From positions 3,470,001 to 3,534,000 of the forward strand of contig NC_090967.1 in the NCBI RefSeq assembly GCF_040807025.1: a stretch of 64,000 bases of DNA, in the 5' to 3' direction. The notes below the pieces were generated by a model, which had not been told where the DNA came from, ran no database searches, and was given only the letters and a program-made list of their open reading frames with translations. The position numbers and the translations under genes are program-made. How positions within the stretch are numbered: the stretch's first letter is position 1; the number at the start of each line of letters is the position of its first letter. Of this stretch, positions 53,641 to 64,000 are shown piece after piece. The stretch comes from Struthio camelus (Eukaryota; Chordata; Aves; Struthioniformes; Struthionidae).

Positions 53641-55124
53641 CCGCTGGTTCCAGAGCTGTTTATTGCACCCCCTTTTCCCCCACTCCTCTTCTTTCTTGCA
53701 TTGCGCTGCCTCCCTCACCTCGCCAGCGTGATTGCGAACCAGGTTGCTCTCTCCCACCAACTTTGACCTTGGAAACTAAAGAAAACAGCCTGCCTAGCCT
53801 CAAAACTGCCCCTGCCTTTTGCACCTGGCCCAGCAATCACATGCGCTCACCTAATTTGCCTGTGCAGTTGCCTGGGGGGAACAGATGCTAACAAGCTAAC
53901 TTGGGACCTCAGAGCTGAAGCTCAGATGCATTCCCCCTCCCCACCCCCGATAAGATGCCTGGGAAGCCCAGGCCCCAGTGTCAGGAGCTATGGATGGAGC
54001 AGGATGAGTGACCCAAACTAGTTCACTCACAGTGTCACCATCCCCCCGCAAGAGGAGATGCTGCTCTCCCCGCTGGGCTCGGGGCACTGACTCAGCCTCC
54101 ACCTTCCCTCACCGCCATGGGCTGAGCTTGCCGGGAGCTGCCCTTCCTCCCCATGCTCCCAGCTTGGCCCCAGGTGTCACCTCAGGTGTGACTGCCCATC
54201 CCAGGTAGGTCACACCTGGAGAACGGCTGTGTGGATGCAACAATGGGACCTGCTATGCAGCTGTTCCTCCTAACGATGGTGCCTACGACTGATGCCTCAT
54301 TTTCCCTTTTTTTTTTTTGGAGCAGTGTTGGCACAGTCCAGCCGAGACTGCCGAGGTGGGTTATTATTGCTTTTGCAGGAGTGTCCCTGGGCACCCAGGT
54401 TTGCAGATGCCACTTATTAAATCTGCCAACAAGCTTTCAAGGCACAGCCATGCCCTGCGGGGCTCTGGCTTTGCCGAGGGGGGGTCAGAGAGAGCTGGGG
54501 TACCCGTGTTGGAGCAGCGTCCCCCAGCGCTCCAGTCCTGTGTTGCATCGGAAGACTTTTCTCTTGGAAATTCATTAAAAAAATTTTTGGAGGAGGAAAG
54601 AAAAAAAGAAGAATCATAAACAATCACCATGAAATTTTCTGGAATCTCTCTAAAAAAAAAGGGAAAAGGAGAAAAAAAGGAAGCAGGTTTTTCCCCAGGC
54701 TCAAATGCTGCTCACCTCATCGCTTGAGAAATGCATAGTTGATACACAAGAACGTTAGCTACATTGGGAGTCTCCCAAAGCCCTCGAGCCGTGACCACCT
54801 CCAAGCCACTTCTGCCCTGTGGGAGGGCAGCCTGGGGTTTTGGCAGGTTGTCCCTGACCCCGAGGTATGTGTAGTGCAGTTCTTGCTTGGCCCTGCCTGC
54901 GAGACGCCTTCGTCACGTCTCCCAGCCACCGCAGAGCCCTGGTGGTGAGCCTCAGCCAACATCTCAGCAGACCTAGCTTCGCCGTGAGCATGCCGGAGGG
55001 GAAGAGGATGTCACTGGAAAACAAAGAACGGATGCTCCAAAGCCAGTCTCCCCCACTCCAGCCCCGGCCTGTGTTGGCCACATTTGGGGACAGGCAGAAG
55101 AGAACGATTCTCCTTGGGAAAGGC
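53641..55124 (-). terminator. LINGO3: LINGO3 3' UTR, probable poly(A) signal at far end
   Basis: The first clear AATAAA on the - strand after the stop codon is at 53664-53659, giving a 3' UTR of about 1.46 kb. Long 3' UTRs are usual for neuronal genes. The assignment is inference; a non-canonical signal nearer the stop is possible. Confidence 0.4.
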
Positions 55125-56942
55125 TCAGATCATCTTCATGTTGAACTTCCTGGCTCCTCCTTGGCCTGTGGTGGTCGTGGGGCCGTCCACCTTACGGAAG
55201 GAGTACTCCACAGAGAAGTTGTTCTTGTGCTGCCCCCGGCCTCGGCTCCACACAAAGAGGAGCAGGAAGCAGAAGAGCACCACCCCAAGGAAGGTGATGC
55301 AGCCCATGGCCGTGGAGACCAAGATGGTCTTGAGGTCCAGTGTAAACTTTAAGAAGACTTGTGTGTCATTGTGGTAGGTGTCATTGAACTCGCTGAGGTA
55401 CAAAGTCCGGTTTGCATACAGGGAGCTATCGGCCGGGTGCCCCTTGACTGTCAGGGTGGCAAAGTAGGTGTCGTTGCCCCCTGCATTGCTGGCAATGCAA
55501 ATGTACGTGCCGCTATCTTGAACCTGGGCAAATCGGATCTCCAGTGTGCCCCCTGGCAGCACTATCGCCCGCCCTGTGCTTCTGGTGGTGATCATGCGGT
55601 GCTGGGGGGAGACCCACACAATGGAGGGGTCTGGCTCCCCGTCCGCCCGGCAGAGGAAGGAGACAGATTGTCCTTCCCGGGCTGTGACGTGCTGCAGCTT
55701 CCGGTCCCTTATTTTGGGCTTTTGGCAGGTGAAGTACTCAAAGAGTATGGAATCCGGGAAGTCGCGCAGGGCATTGCCCTGTATCTCAGGTGGTGAGGAG
55801 CACATGGGCTGCTGCCCGTCAAAGTTGAGCGTCTTCCGTCGCTGCAGGATCCAGAGGAGGCGGCAGTCACAGGCCAGGGGGTTCTTGTCCACACGCAGTG
55901 TCTCCAACGTGTTGACAGAGTGGAACGTGGTCTCCTCCAGCGTGGAGAGGAAGTTGCTGGAGAGGTTGAGGAGCCGGATTTGTCTCAGGCCAGAGAAAGC
56001 CTGTGGCTCCACAGAGACCAAGAGAGCACCCACAATGTGGAGCTCCTGGAGCCGGATTAGGTCTTTAAAGGAGCCCTTCAGCACAGTGCTAATGGGGTTG
56101 TAGGACAAGTTCAGGTACCTGAGGTACACCAGGTTCCTCAAGGCAGCTGTGGGCACAGCTGTGATGTTGGTGTAGGTGATGGAGAGCGAGGTGAGGTTCA
56201 GGCCCTGGAAGCTGGTGGGGGAGACGTCTTCCAGCAGTGGCCAGTTGTCAATCTCCAGCTGCAGGAGGTTGTAGAGTTTCTTGAAGTTCTGATCTTCCAG
56301 CGCGGAGATGCTGAGGTGCCGGAGCCGGAGCACCTCCAGATTCTGGAGGTAGGACAGTGACTCTGCCGAGATGGAGGTCAGGTTGCATTTCTCAATGGTC
56401 AGCTGCTCCAGGCCGAGCAGCCCAGAGAAGGCTCGCTGGGAGATGTACACCAAGTCGTTATCGCCCACCTCCAGGCTCTTCAGGTTTCGCAGGTCCTGGA
56501 ACATGTAGTCCAGCAGGATGACAATTTTGTTTTCGCTAATGTCCAGAAGGGTGAGGTTGGTCAGCTTGGTGAAGACCCCTGGAGGGATCAGCTTGAGCTG
56601 GTTCCCTCGCAGCCGCAAGGTGTGCAGGTTGAACAGGTTGCTGAAGGCACCCGGCTCCACATTGGTGATGATGTTCTCGCTGAAATCGAGCTCCTCCAGC
56701 AAGGGGTACGGGGAAAGGTCCCCCGGGTTCAGGCAGCGGATGCGGTTTTTGTTGAGCTCCAGGATCCTGGTCTCGGTGGGGATGCCCTCGGGGATGGAGG
56801 TGAGCCGCTTGCGATGGCACACCACTGACTTGATCTGAGGGGCGCACTCACAGCGGGCTGGGCAGGCTGCGACCAGGTCAGTGCTCAGGAGGATCAGGTG
56901 GAGGATCAGGACCTGTAGCCAACATGTCATTGTGTAGAGCAT
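55125..56942 (-). CDS. LINGO3: LINGO3, LRR and Ig domain membrane protein
   Basis: A single-exon frame of 605 residues, typical for LINGO genes. LINGO proteins are type I neuronal membrane proteins; LINGO1 is a Nogo receptor co-receptor, while the role of LINGO3 is less clear. Order: signal peptide (1-26, cut before CPARCEC), LRRNT (27-57), about twelve LRRs (58-354), LRRCT with CDCRLLW (358-364), Ig C2 domain with Cys431 and Cys482 and the [18 protein letters not shown] pattern, a juxtamembrane stretch with several N-x-T sites, a membrane segment (about 539-565), and a short tail with [14 protein letters not shown] ending in KMI. The tail [15 protein letters not shown] and [13 protein letters not shown] match LINGO3 rather than LINGO1, 2 or 4. 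Met5 (MTCWL) is the probable start by comparison with human; Met1 adds four residues. Confidence 0.96.
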   Translation of the reverse strand: MLYTMTCWLQVLILHLILLSTDLVAACPARCECAPQIKSVVCHRKRLTSIPEGIPTETRILELNKNRIRCLNPGDLSPYPLLEELDFSENIITNVEPGAFSNLFNLHTLRLRGNQLKLIPPGVFTKLTNLTLLDISENKIVILLDYMFQDLRNLKSLEVGDNDLVYISQRAFSGLLGLEQLTIEKCNLTSISAESLSYLQNLEVLRLRHLSISALEDQNFKKLYNLLQLEIDNWPLLEDVSPTSFQGLNLTSLSITYTNITAVPTAALRNLVYLRYLNLSYNPISTVLKGSFKDLIRLQELHIVGALLVSVEPQAFSGLRQIRLLNLSSNFLSTLEETTFHSVNTLETLRVDKNPLACDCRLLWILQRRKTLNFDGQQPMCSSPPEIQGNALRDFPDSILFEYFTCQKPKIRDRKLQHVTAREGQSVSFLCRADGEPDPSIVWVSPQHRMITTRSTGRAIVLPGGTLEIRFAQVQDSGTYICIASNAGGNDTYFATLTVKGHPADSSLYANRTLYLSEFNDTYHNDTQVFLKFTLDLKTILVSTAMGCITFLGVVLFCFLLLFVWSRGRGQHKNNFSVEYSFRKVDGPTTTTGQGGARKFNMKMI

Positions 56943-56976
56943 GGTCTTATGGGCTCACTACCATTCTCCCATGCAC
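56943..56976 (-). other. LINGO3: LINGO3 5' UTR part of coding exon
   Basis: A splice acceptor (CCGTTCCAG) ends just before 56976, preceded by a pyrimidine-rich CTCTCTCTCC tract, 34 nt upstream of the first ATG. The coding exon is therefore the last exon, and one or more non-coding 5' exons and the promoter must lie further right, possibly outside the window. Confidence 0.65.
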
Positions 56977-58168
56977 CTGGAACGGAGAGAGAGATGAGGT
57001 GTTAGCAGACAGGCTAAATAAGCCTCACAACCAGGGCATACCAGTTTGAAAACAGGGAAAGTGAGGCAGAAGCAAGGGCAGAGATTTGCAAGTGAACCTA
57101 AGGCTGGAGACCCACATCTCAACCTCTGCCCCTCAACTCACACCAACTCTGCCACCACCAACGGTGCCCATTCTTCTGGAAAACTGCTGCTCTCACGGAG
57201 CTAAACTGGGCCAGCACTCAGCTGAGCGCCGTGACCTGCGTGCTGGCTGACGAAGCATCCCCACAGTCTGCAGACGGAGGTGGTTGTATCCGTGATGTTT
57301 TTTGGTGGGTGGAAGGCAGCGTTTGCACATATGCGTGTGCAAGCGTAGGAGACCATGTGCATGAAGGGGAGCATGTTCGTGAGAGCATCCTGGGATAACA
57401 GGGGACACAAACTGCTTGGGATTGCTGCACAAGCAGAAATGGTGTTAGCATCCCCTCAGACCAAGCATGGGTGTGTAAAAAACAGAGTCCTGAGGGCGGC
57501 TTAGGAGCAACGAGAAGCAGCCTGAGACCCTGAAAACTTGTGACAACACCACATCCTCCTTTGCATCCTGTGGTGGCCACAGAGGTGTCTCAGCAGGTGG
57601 CACAAATCCTTCCCTGCCATGGTCTCACAGTCTTTCCTCCAGGTTCGGCCGTTCTGGTGGCGTGATGTCCTGCAGGACGAGGGACGCTCCTGACTGCACG
57701 TATGGGGTGGTCCTCTCAGCCCCAGCAGCTTGGAACCACCCTTGGCAGACTGGAGATTAAGAAGCCTGCAGACTGCAGACCCAGTCTTCGTAGATTATGG
57801 ATTAATACCGACCTTCTGAATCATAATGCACTGTCCTCACGGCTCAGCAACCGCTGCCCTCATTTTGGAGGGATTAGCACTTTCCCACCAGTTTCCCTTT
57901 TCTCTCCTCTCCCCTTTCCCGCTTTCTTTTCCCCACTTCCCCCAACCTGCCAGCCCTGCTGGGAGCTGTGGCACGCTGCCCTTTCCTGCAAGCCCTCTGA
58001 CTGTAACTCGGGGCGTCTGACGGTGGCCAGGCAGGGACAGGTTTCTCTGGAGCATACCTGCTGACAGCAGACCTGGCGTGAGAGCAGGCAGCCTCTCTCC
58101 TGCCTGTCGCTGTGCCACCGGGCTGGCTGGGGCTGGCAGGTCTGGCACCACCAATGAGGTAACGCCCT
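56977..58168. other. Probable LINGO3 intron, no other gene seen
   Basis: No coding exon supported. GAAAACAGGGAAAGTGAGGC near 57.05 kb faintly resembles an antisense MIR core. Confidence 0.45.
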
Positions 58169-58210
58169 CCTTATTTTGCAAGAGGGGAAACTGAGGCACA
58201 AAGAGGGAGG
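58169..58210 (-). mobile_element. MIR-like SINE fragment, antisense
   Basis: TTATTTTGCAAGAGGGGAAA followed by CTGAGGCACAAAGAGGG is the antisense of the MIR 3' core (ttttacagatgaggaaactgaggcacagagagg). It is short but close to consensus. Confidence 0.6.
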
Positions 58211-61200
58211 TGGCTGTCTCCACCTCTCCAGGGTGATGGTGTGCCTGAGGCCGGTGAGGTTATGCTGCTACCTGGGAGTTACTGAGAGCAGAGCCAGATC
58301 CACGGTTGCCCTTAGCTATGCACTTTGCATATGGAAGGAGCTTGGCAGGTCTCAGCTCGGCTCTGAGAGGTGAAAGAACAGTATAGAAAATACCCCAAAG
58401 CACCTGAATGAATGAGAGCCCTCTGTCCCTTTTCCAAGAATGACTTTGGCACAGATTTGAAAAGGTATTCAGGGAGCCTGGATGCTTCCGGGGAGCCATT
58501 CATTACCTGCCTTTTTCTACAGGTCTAGCACTGCAGAGGCCTTCGAGCTCTCAGCCCATCTCCTAGTAGCACCACACATTTGCCCACCCTGGGAAAAGCA
58601 ATCCTGGCTGTGTCTGTGCCCTTTCCAGAGACAATTGTGTCCGGCTGCCTGGGAGCCGGGCGATGAGGCAGCTGGAGCAAGACTTGTGGATGGGAAGTCT
58701 CATTTTTTTTTTCACACCACTTGCTAATGCCACCAGTTTAGGCTGAAGTCAAGCTTTGGGCAGCTCTTGCTTTGGTCTCCAAAAGAAGCATGGCTCCTCC
58801 TTGCCTTTCTCGCAGTGTTTTCATCCCAGGACTGTGCCTCTGGGCTCTGAGAGGTATTTCTCTCCAGTTTTCCTTCCCCTCCTGCAGTTCTTGCAGGAGA
58901 AAGCCAGCGTGGGCCCATCCGGCCCCCTCCTTCCCGCAGCAACACAGATTTTAACAAGAAGAGAAAATGGCAGGGCATGAATCAATTGTTATATGAATCA
59001 GAGGATGGTAATGAGAACTGAAAATGCCATGCCGGGAATGGGATTTGCTGACCATGCAGAGAATGTCCCAAGGACGGGAAATGGCAGGAGCGCCTGCTCC
59101 GGACCCAAGGACAGTGCTGCAGGAGCAGAGGTTGGGGCAGGCCTGAAATTACCCCGAGGTCGTAGCAGGACAGGGATGCTCCTGTGGCCGCATACAGGGG
59201 ACAAACGGGAAGCAAAGGGCTCAGCTCTGGTCTGGGAATGGTCCTCGCCCCCTTTGCTGACGTGGCCCAGGCAGTAGCTCCCGCACACCAGAGCCAGGGC
59301 ACGATGCATCTGTTCCCACCACCTCATCCAGCACAGGAGAAGGGTCTCCATCCATCACTAGGCCAACCCAACCCACCGCGGCAGCTCCCTTTGCATGTGT
59401 GGCTGCCTCCTCCTGCCTGTTGCTGGGATTTATTGGCTTTGCACTTCCTTGCTAATGTGTCTCTTTGTCTACGCGCCTTATCGGCACAAGGCAACAGCAG
59501 CTCACTCCCTATCTACAATATTTATCTACGGGCCTCTGCGCTCCTCCTGCTCTCGCCGCACCAGCGCTGCCTCTCGCAGCAGAACCCGTCTGTCTCCCGG
59601 ACATCTCCATTCGCACAGCCTTGGACCTTGGCCCGGGGCACCTCGTAGCAGCAGCAGCCAAAGGACAGCAGCTCCTCCGCCTCGGCACAAGCTACCAGGG
59701 ATTTAACCTCTTCCCTGCTGCCTTCCCTGCTGCTCAATCACGTTGAGCAGCTCTTGGGCTGGCTGGGAGCGATGCTGGAGCCCGGCCGCCCCCAGAGAGG
59801 TTGGCAGGACGCAGCTAGCCCGCTCCACCTTCCAGCCCTGGTGAAAGCTGCTGTCTCGGGTGATTGGAGTTGATATTTTTAGAATGAAAGGCAGGTTGGA
59901 AAGAAAACCCTGCTTGTTGCCTTTTCTACCGGTGTAGACTTTTTAAAGGCAATTTAAAGCAGTTTTATAGACAGCTTTATCAAAAGTGACATGAAACTAG
60001 CTGCTGACACCTTCAATTTACTAACTCTTTCCCTCTGCCTGCCTTCTCTATTATTCACATTTTCAATAACCAGTCCAACACTGGTGCCGTTCTTTCCTAT
60101 TAAAAGCTGCTGCAAAATCTGGAGGGGGAGAAAAGAGAGGCCAGACTCACTCAGCACTATGGGAGGGAAATTTTCTGATTTCTCGTGCAGTTGCTACGAA
60201 ACCCCTTCTTTGCCCTCCCTGGCTCTCCTTGGGTGGGTGAGGTTGGTGTTCCTGCACCCAGCATTGCTGCCCAGAGTAAGGCTTGAACCAGGAGAGTGGC
60301 AACCACCTCCCTCGAGGGGGTGGTGAGCCCAGGACATGGGTGGGGAAGCTGGTCCCACTGCCCACAGCACTGGGATGAACTGGTGTGCAATACCAGCTAG
60401 TGAGCGGAGCTCACGCCAGCCACCGTGAAATCCAAACTGTGTCCTAGGGCAGTTTTGCATCTCAGTTCAGTACTTTTTTGGCAAGTTTGCTCACAAAGAG
60501 CCCTCCAGTGTGCCTTCCCGTGTGTCCTCTGCCCCTTCTTCTCCCTCTGGGCTCCCGAAATGCAGTCATGTCCAAGCCTGACACAGTGCAGGGCATCACT
60601 TCCCCCCCCGCCCCCCCCCGGCAGGTGGCACAGGATGGAGCGAGGATGTCACAACATCCGTCGGTGTCGTAACTCGTGCCAGGATTGCCTCAGTTTCTTG
60701 TGTTTGAGCCTGCCACAGCACTGCTGCATGTCTTTGCTTCCGCACTGCGTGCTGCCCTCACTCCGATCCCACTGGAGCGCAGCGGCAGTCTCCGAAAGCT
60801 TCTCAAAAGGCAGGATGTAAAGGGGCTTTGCACTTGGTTTAAAGAGGAATGGAGGGAGAAAGAAAGAGCCACTGCTCTTCAGATCTCGTCACTGCCAGGA
60901 GCTGTGCAAGGGAGAGACTCTTGGTGGGCAGGTGCCAGGGGCTGGGGCTGTCTCCTAGCCCTAGGCCCCTTCCTGGGCAGGCAGCACATCCCCAGCCTGC
61001 CCCTTTGCGAGGGAAGATACAGAGAATGTCTGCATGGGGAGAGGAGGGCTGGTGCTTCTCCCAAACCTCGAGCTGGCTTTCTTTGGCCAGCACTTCTTGG
61101 CGCTCACCGCGCTCCTCTGGCCAAGCTCCCGAGCAGGTAATTACATCCCGCTCCTGGAGTCATCCTGCGCCATTTGGCCAGCGAGTTCCCCAGACGTCTG

Positions 61201-64000
61201 GCGAAGGCCCTGGCTGTTTGTGCCCTCCGCTGAAATGCTGTGGAGCAGCTCCAGGAGTGACCGCACTTCCTCGGGAAGAGCATCTCTAAAATACCTCACA
61301 CCTCTACCTGCTCCCTGCAGGCTCCTCACTCGGACGTGCTTGTCTGCTGCGGGGTCAGCAGACGTGTGACAGACACTTGGCAAATGCTCGGGCAATGCCA
61401 TCTCCTGCTTGCCGGCAAGCCAGCCCGCATGGCCACCCAGCGCTCCCAGCCCTTCCTATTCCCTGGGCACTCAGCGCTAATTATCTTCATTAAGCCAAAC
61501 ACAGACTCCTGCTCATGCCTCCTCGTGCTAATTGGTACCATGATGCTCCCAGGGAGTATGAGGATGAGTGACAGAGACCCCCAAAACCCTCCTGGCTGAT
61601 GAGCCCAGAGCCACATTCCCAAGTCCTGGTCCTGACTCCAGATGCAAGCAACCAGGAGGGAGGCAGGAAAGGTGCTGGGCACCCTTCGGTGGCATGACCA
61701 TGGCCAGAGAGGCAGCAGCGATCTTCCAAATTGCTCCCAGCTCAGTAGCTTCCCATCAGCTCCGAATTGGCCCCAAGTGTCAGGGCATGTGGCAGAGCTG
61801 CTCCGGGCAGTTACTGCTTTCAGATGACACCACACAGCTTGCGGGAGCCCAGCGAGAGCCATGCAGGAGCATCTGTCACAGCCCAGGGCCCTGGAGAGCC
61901 CAAAACGAGTGATGGAGCAGCGAGCGCAGGAGAACACATGCCAGTGGCTGGCTTTGTCCTTGTCAGGCGGCACGCCAGCTTTATCTGGCCCTTTCCTGAG
62001 CTCCCAGGCCTCAGAGAAACATCTCCTGCAGGTGTATGGACTACAGTGTTCATTAAGGATCCAAAGGACCCATATTACCTTCCCTCTCCCACCAAACTTG
62101 GGTCCAGGAAGTAGGGTGCCCAACAGCAGCTGAGCCAAGACTCAGCAGCACCTGGCTCTGCCACGACAGGCAGTGCAGGCTAGGAGGGCTCTGCATGTGC
62201 TCCCCTGCCTTTCTTGAGCACCCTTTCTGCAGCTGGAGAAACTGAGTCCACGGTGCACGCACTCACACCTCCACTCATGGGACGCGATACCTCAGATGAA
62301 CGCTTGAGCTCCAGTACCTCTGAGCCAGCACCTGGCACCCACCCCACCGGCTCTTTGGTGCTCAGATGCCCATGGGCATCCCGGTCAGGGCATTACACCC
62401 TCTCCTCCCAATGGGGCCGGCTGTTAAAGGGAATGTCCTCAGGGGGTGCAGGTGCAGTGAGATTTACAGCCCTCTTTGTGCACGCATTGCGGGGAAGGAT
62501 GCAATCTCAGTGGCTAATTTCCAGCCCTGATCCTATTATCCAAGCTGAGCAATTCTCTGGCAATAAACCCATTGCTCAGTGCAATTTAGGAGCCGCCTGA
62601 GATTATCTTTTAAAGACTTTTTTTATGTGTCTTAATTTTGCCACATTTCCCGTTCTCTTTAAATGAATCAAACAGAGGGGGAATGCATTATGATTTTTCA
62701 CACAGCTGCAGGTGGCAGGGAAAGGATTAATAGCCAAGCTGGATGTTGAAGCAGGTTTCCTTGCTGGGGGCCTGCTGGCTGAGATCGGAGAGCCCACTGC
62801 TGCTGCTGTGATGCACTGCTCATAGGTGACATTTTGCAGCAGCAGGTTCCCGGGGCTTTCTGGCGCCATGGGGGGACATGCAGCTGGGAACGGAGCAATG
62901 CAAACAGCCTCATGCAGCTCGTCCTCTCTCCTCTCCAACCATGCAATCCCTGCGCATGCAGGACTCCAACATCACTGGTGTAGGACTGCTCAGGGCTGAC
63001 CCGTTGCACCTGGCGGGATGCTTTGCTGTATGTCCAGTGACACGGGCTGCCACGTGGACTCCACATGATGCCTGGGCATGAGAGGGAACAGGGCAGCGCA
63101 TGACTTGAGCCTGGAACAGCTTTTCCTGGATGCTGTCTCATGGGAGCCTGCTCTCAACCACGTCAAGAGCCATTTTGAGATCGGCTTTGCCTCACTGCCA
63201 GCCTTAGGAACTCAAGACAGCTTTATAGCTATGCCCTTCCAACTCAAATTCATCCACTCAGTTTAAAAGACTCTTTTCCTTTCCTAATAGTCACCAGTGC
63301 ATTTATAAATGAGCTCTTTCTGCCTTCACTGAGCTGTGTGGGAAGGATGCATGCAGACATCCAGATAAGAACTAACAAACCTACAAATGTAGCCTGTGCT
63401 TGAAAAAGGGGGCCAGACACTGCTGCCCACCCTGGGCTGGTGGTTTGGGGTGAGTGCAGTCTGCAAAGCCTGGCTGTGCCCTGCACCCTCTGGACCCGAC
63501 CCTGGACGAGGCAGCAGATTAGCATGCTGGCTATCTGTTGATTCCTCTGTTGTGTTCATAATGAATGAGCCCTCTGTTACTATACTCCACTTTTGGTTAC
63601 TACTTTGGCCACCTGATCCTCTAAACAAAGGTATGAACGTGCTCGGGTTATTTTACCCGGTTAAAGGCAGCAAGGTGAGTGGGAGCTGCAGCTCCTGCAC
63701 TGTCCTTTCCCCTCCAAAAACCAGAGCACAGGACCTGCTGCCCCGAAGCCCTGTCCCACGAGCACCCAGGGGAGCAGGGGCACTGCCTGATGGTCTCATC
63801 AAAGCCCAAGGTTGGTGATTACTGGGTGCACTGCCTGGGCACCCATCCTGTCCATTCAGATGAGGACATCCAGAAGTGGTATGAAAACATCTGACCCCCC
63901 CCCCCCAGGTCTATTCCCAGCTGCAGAGATTCCAGGTCCCTTAACCCTGAAGTGGTGACCGCAGGCTCCAAGCAGATCCCATCCGGCGTGAGCAGATCCG
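58211..64000. other. Probable LINGO3 upstream/intronic region, no gene seen
   Basis: No coding exon is supportable to the right edge. AT-rich, complex blocks that may be regulatory lie at about 59.85-60.1 kb, 61.46-61.56 kb (GCTAATTATCTTCATTAAGC and GCTAATTGG), 62.56-62.71 kb (TTTTAAAGACTTTTTTTATG onward) and 63.25-63.33 kb. Poly-C tracts lie at about 60.60-60.62 and 63.894-63.906 kb. The next genes expected by human order, such as LSM7, are not seen. Confidence 0.45.

Noticed and set aside
63679-63894. Possible last exon near the right edge (frame ending DEDIQKWYENI)
   Set aside because: The end looks protein-like, but the stretch before it is not, no acceptor is obvious, and the expected neighbour LSM7 does not contain this sequence.

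Overview
The window is nuclear DNA from a vertebrate, most likely a bird. It carries a CR1 LINE 3' end of the typical avian form at about 2.06-2.2 kb, several older CR1 and MIR-like fragments, intron-split genes, and GC-rich, poly-C-rich sequence of the kind seen on avian microchromosomes. Three protein-coding genes can be supported: OAZ1 (+ strand, 33.6-37.6 kb), PEAK3 (- strand, 43.1-46.0 kb) and LINGO3 (- strand, 55.1-56.9 kb). Their order and orientation match human 19p13.3, so this is a conserved block. The species cannot be named from the sequence.

Layout. 1-32.8 kb: no recognisable coding exon; decayed CR1 and MIR-like repeats, simple repeats, and two CpG-rich patches (3.9-4.4 and 19.0-19.5 kb) that could be promoters of unknown transcripts. 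In human, AMH and JSRP1 sit just left of OAZ1; neither is visible here. 32.8-34.2 kb: CpG-rich OAZ1 promoter with three CCAAT boxes, GC boxes and a TATA box. 33.6-37.9 kb: OAZ1 in five coding exons, with the +1 frameshift stop and its pseudoknot in exon 2. 38-42.3 kb: intergenic, with one CR1-like remnant. 42.3-46 kb: PEAK3 in three coding exons. 46.8-47.3 kb: CpG island, probably the PEAK3 promoter. 47.3-53.6 kb: intergenic, alternating AT-rich blocks with homeodomain-type motifs and CpG-rich blocks. 53.7-57.0 kb: the single coding exon of LINGO3 and its 3' UTR. 57-64 kb: probably upstream and intronic sequence of LINGO3 5' non-coding exons, with more AT-rich candidate control elements.

The three genes do not form a pathway. 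OAZ1 makes antizyme, which controls polyamine levels through ornithine decarboxylase turnover. PEAK3 is a pseudokinase scaffold for cytoskeletal signalling. LINGO3 is a neuronal-type LRR/Ig membrane protein. No unknown enzymatic or defence system was seen. The most unexpected observation is a diverged, collinear pair of AT-rich non-coding elements at 42.2 and 48.5 kb on either side of PEAK3, which looks like a paralogous pair of regulatory elements or two copies of an ancient repeat.
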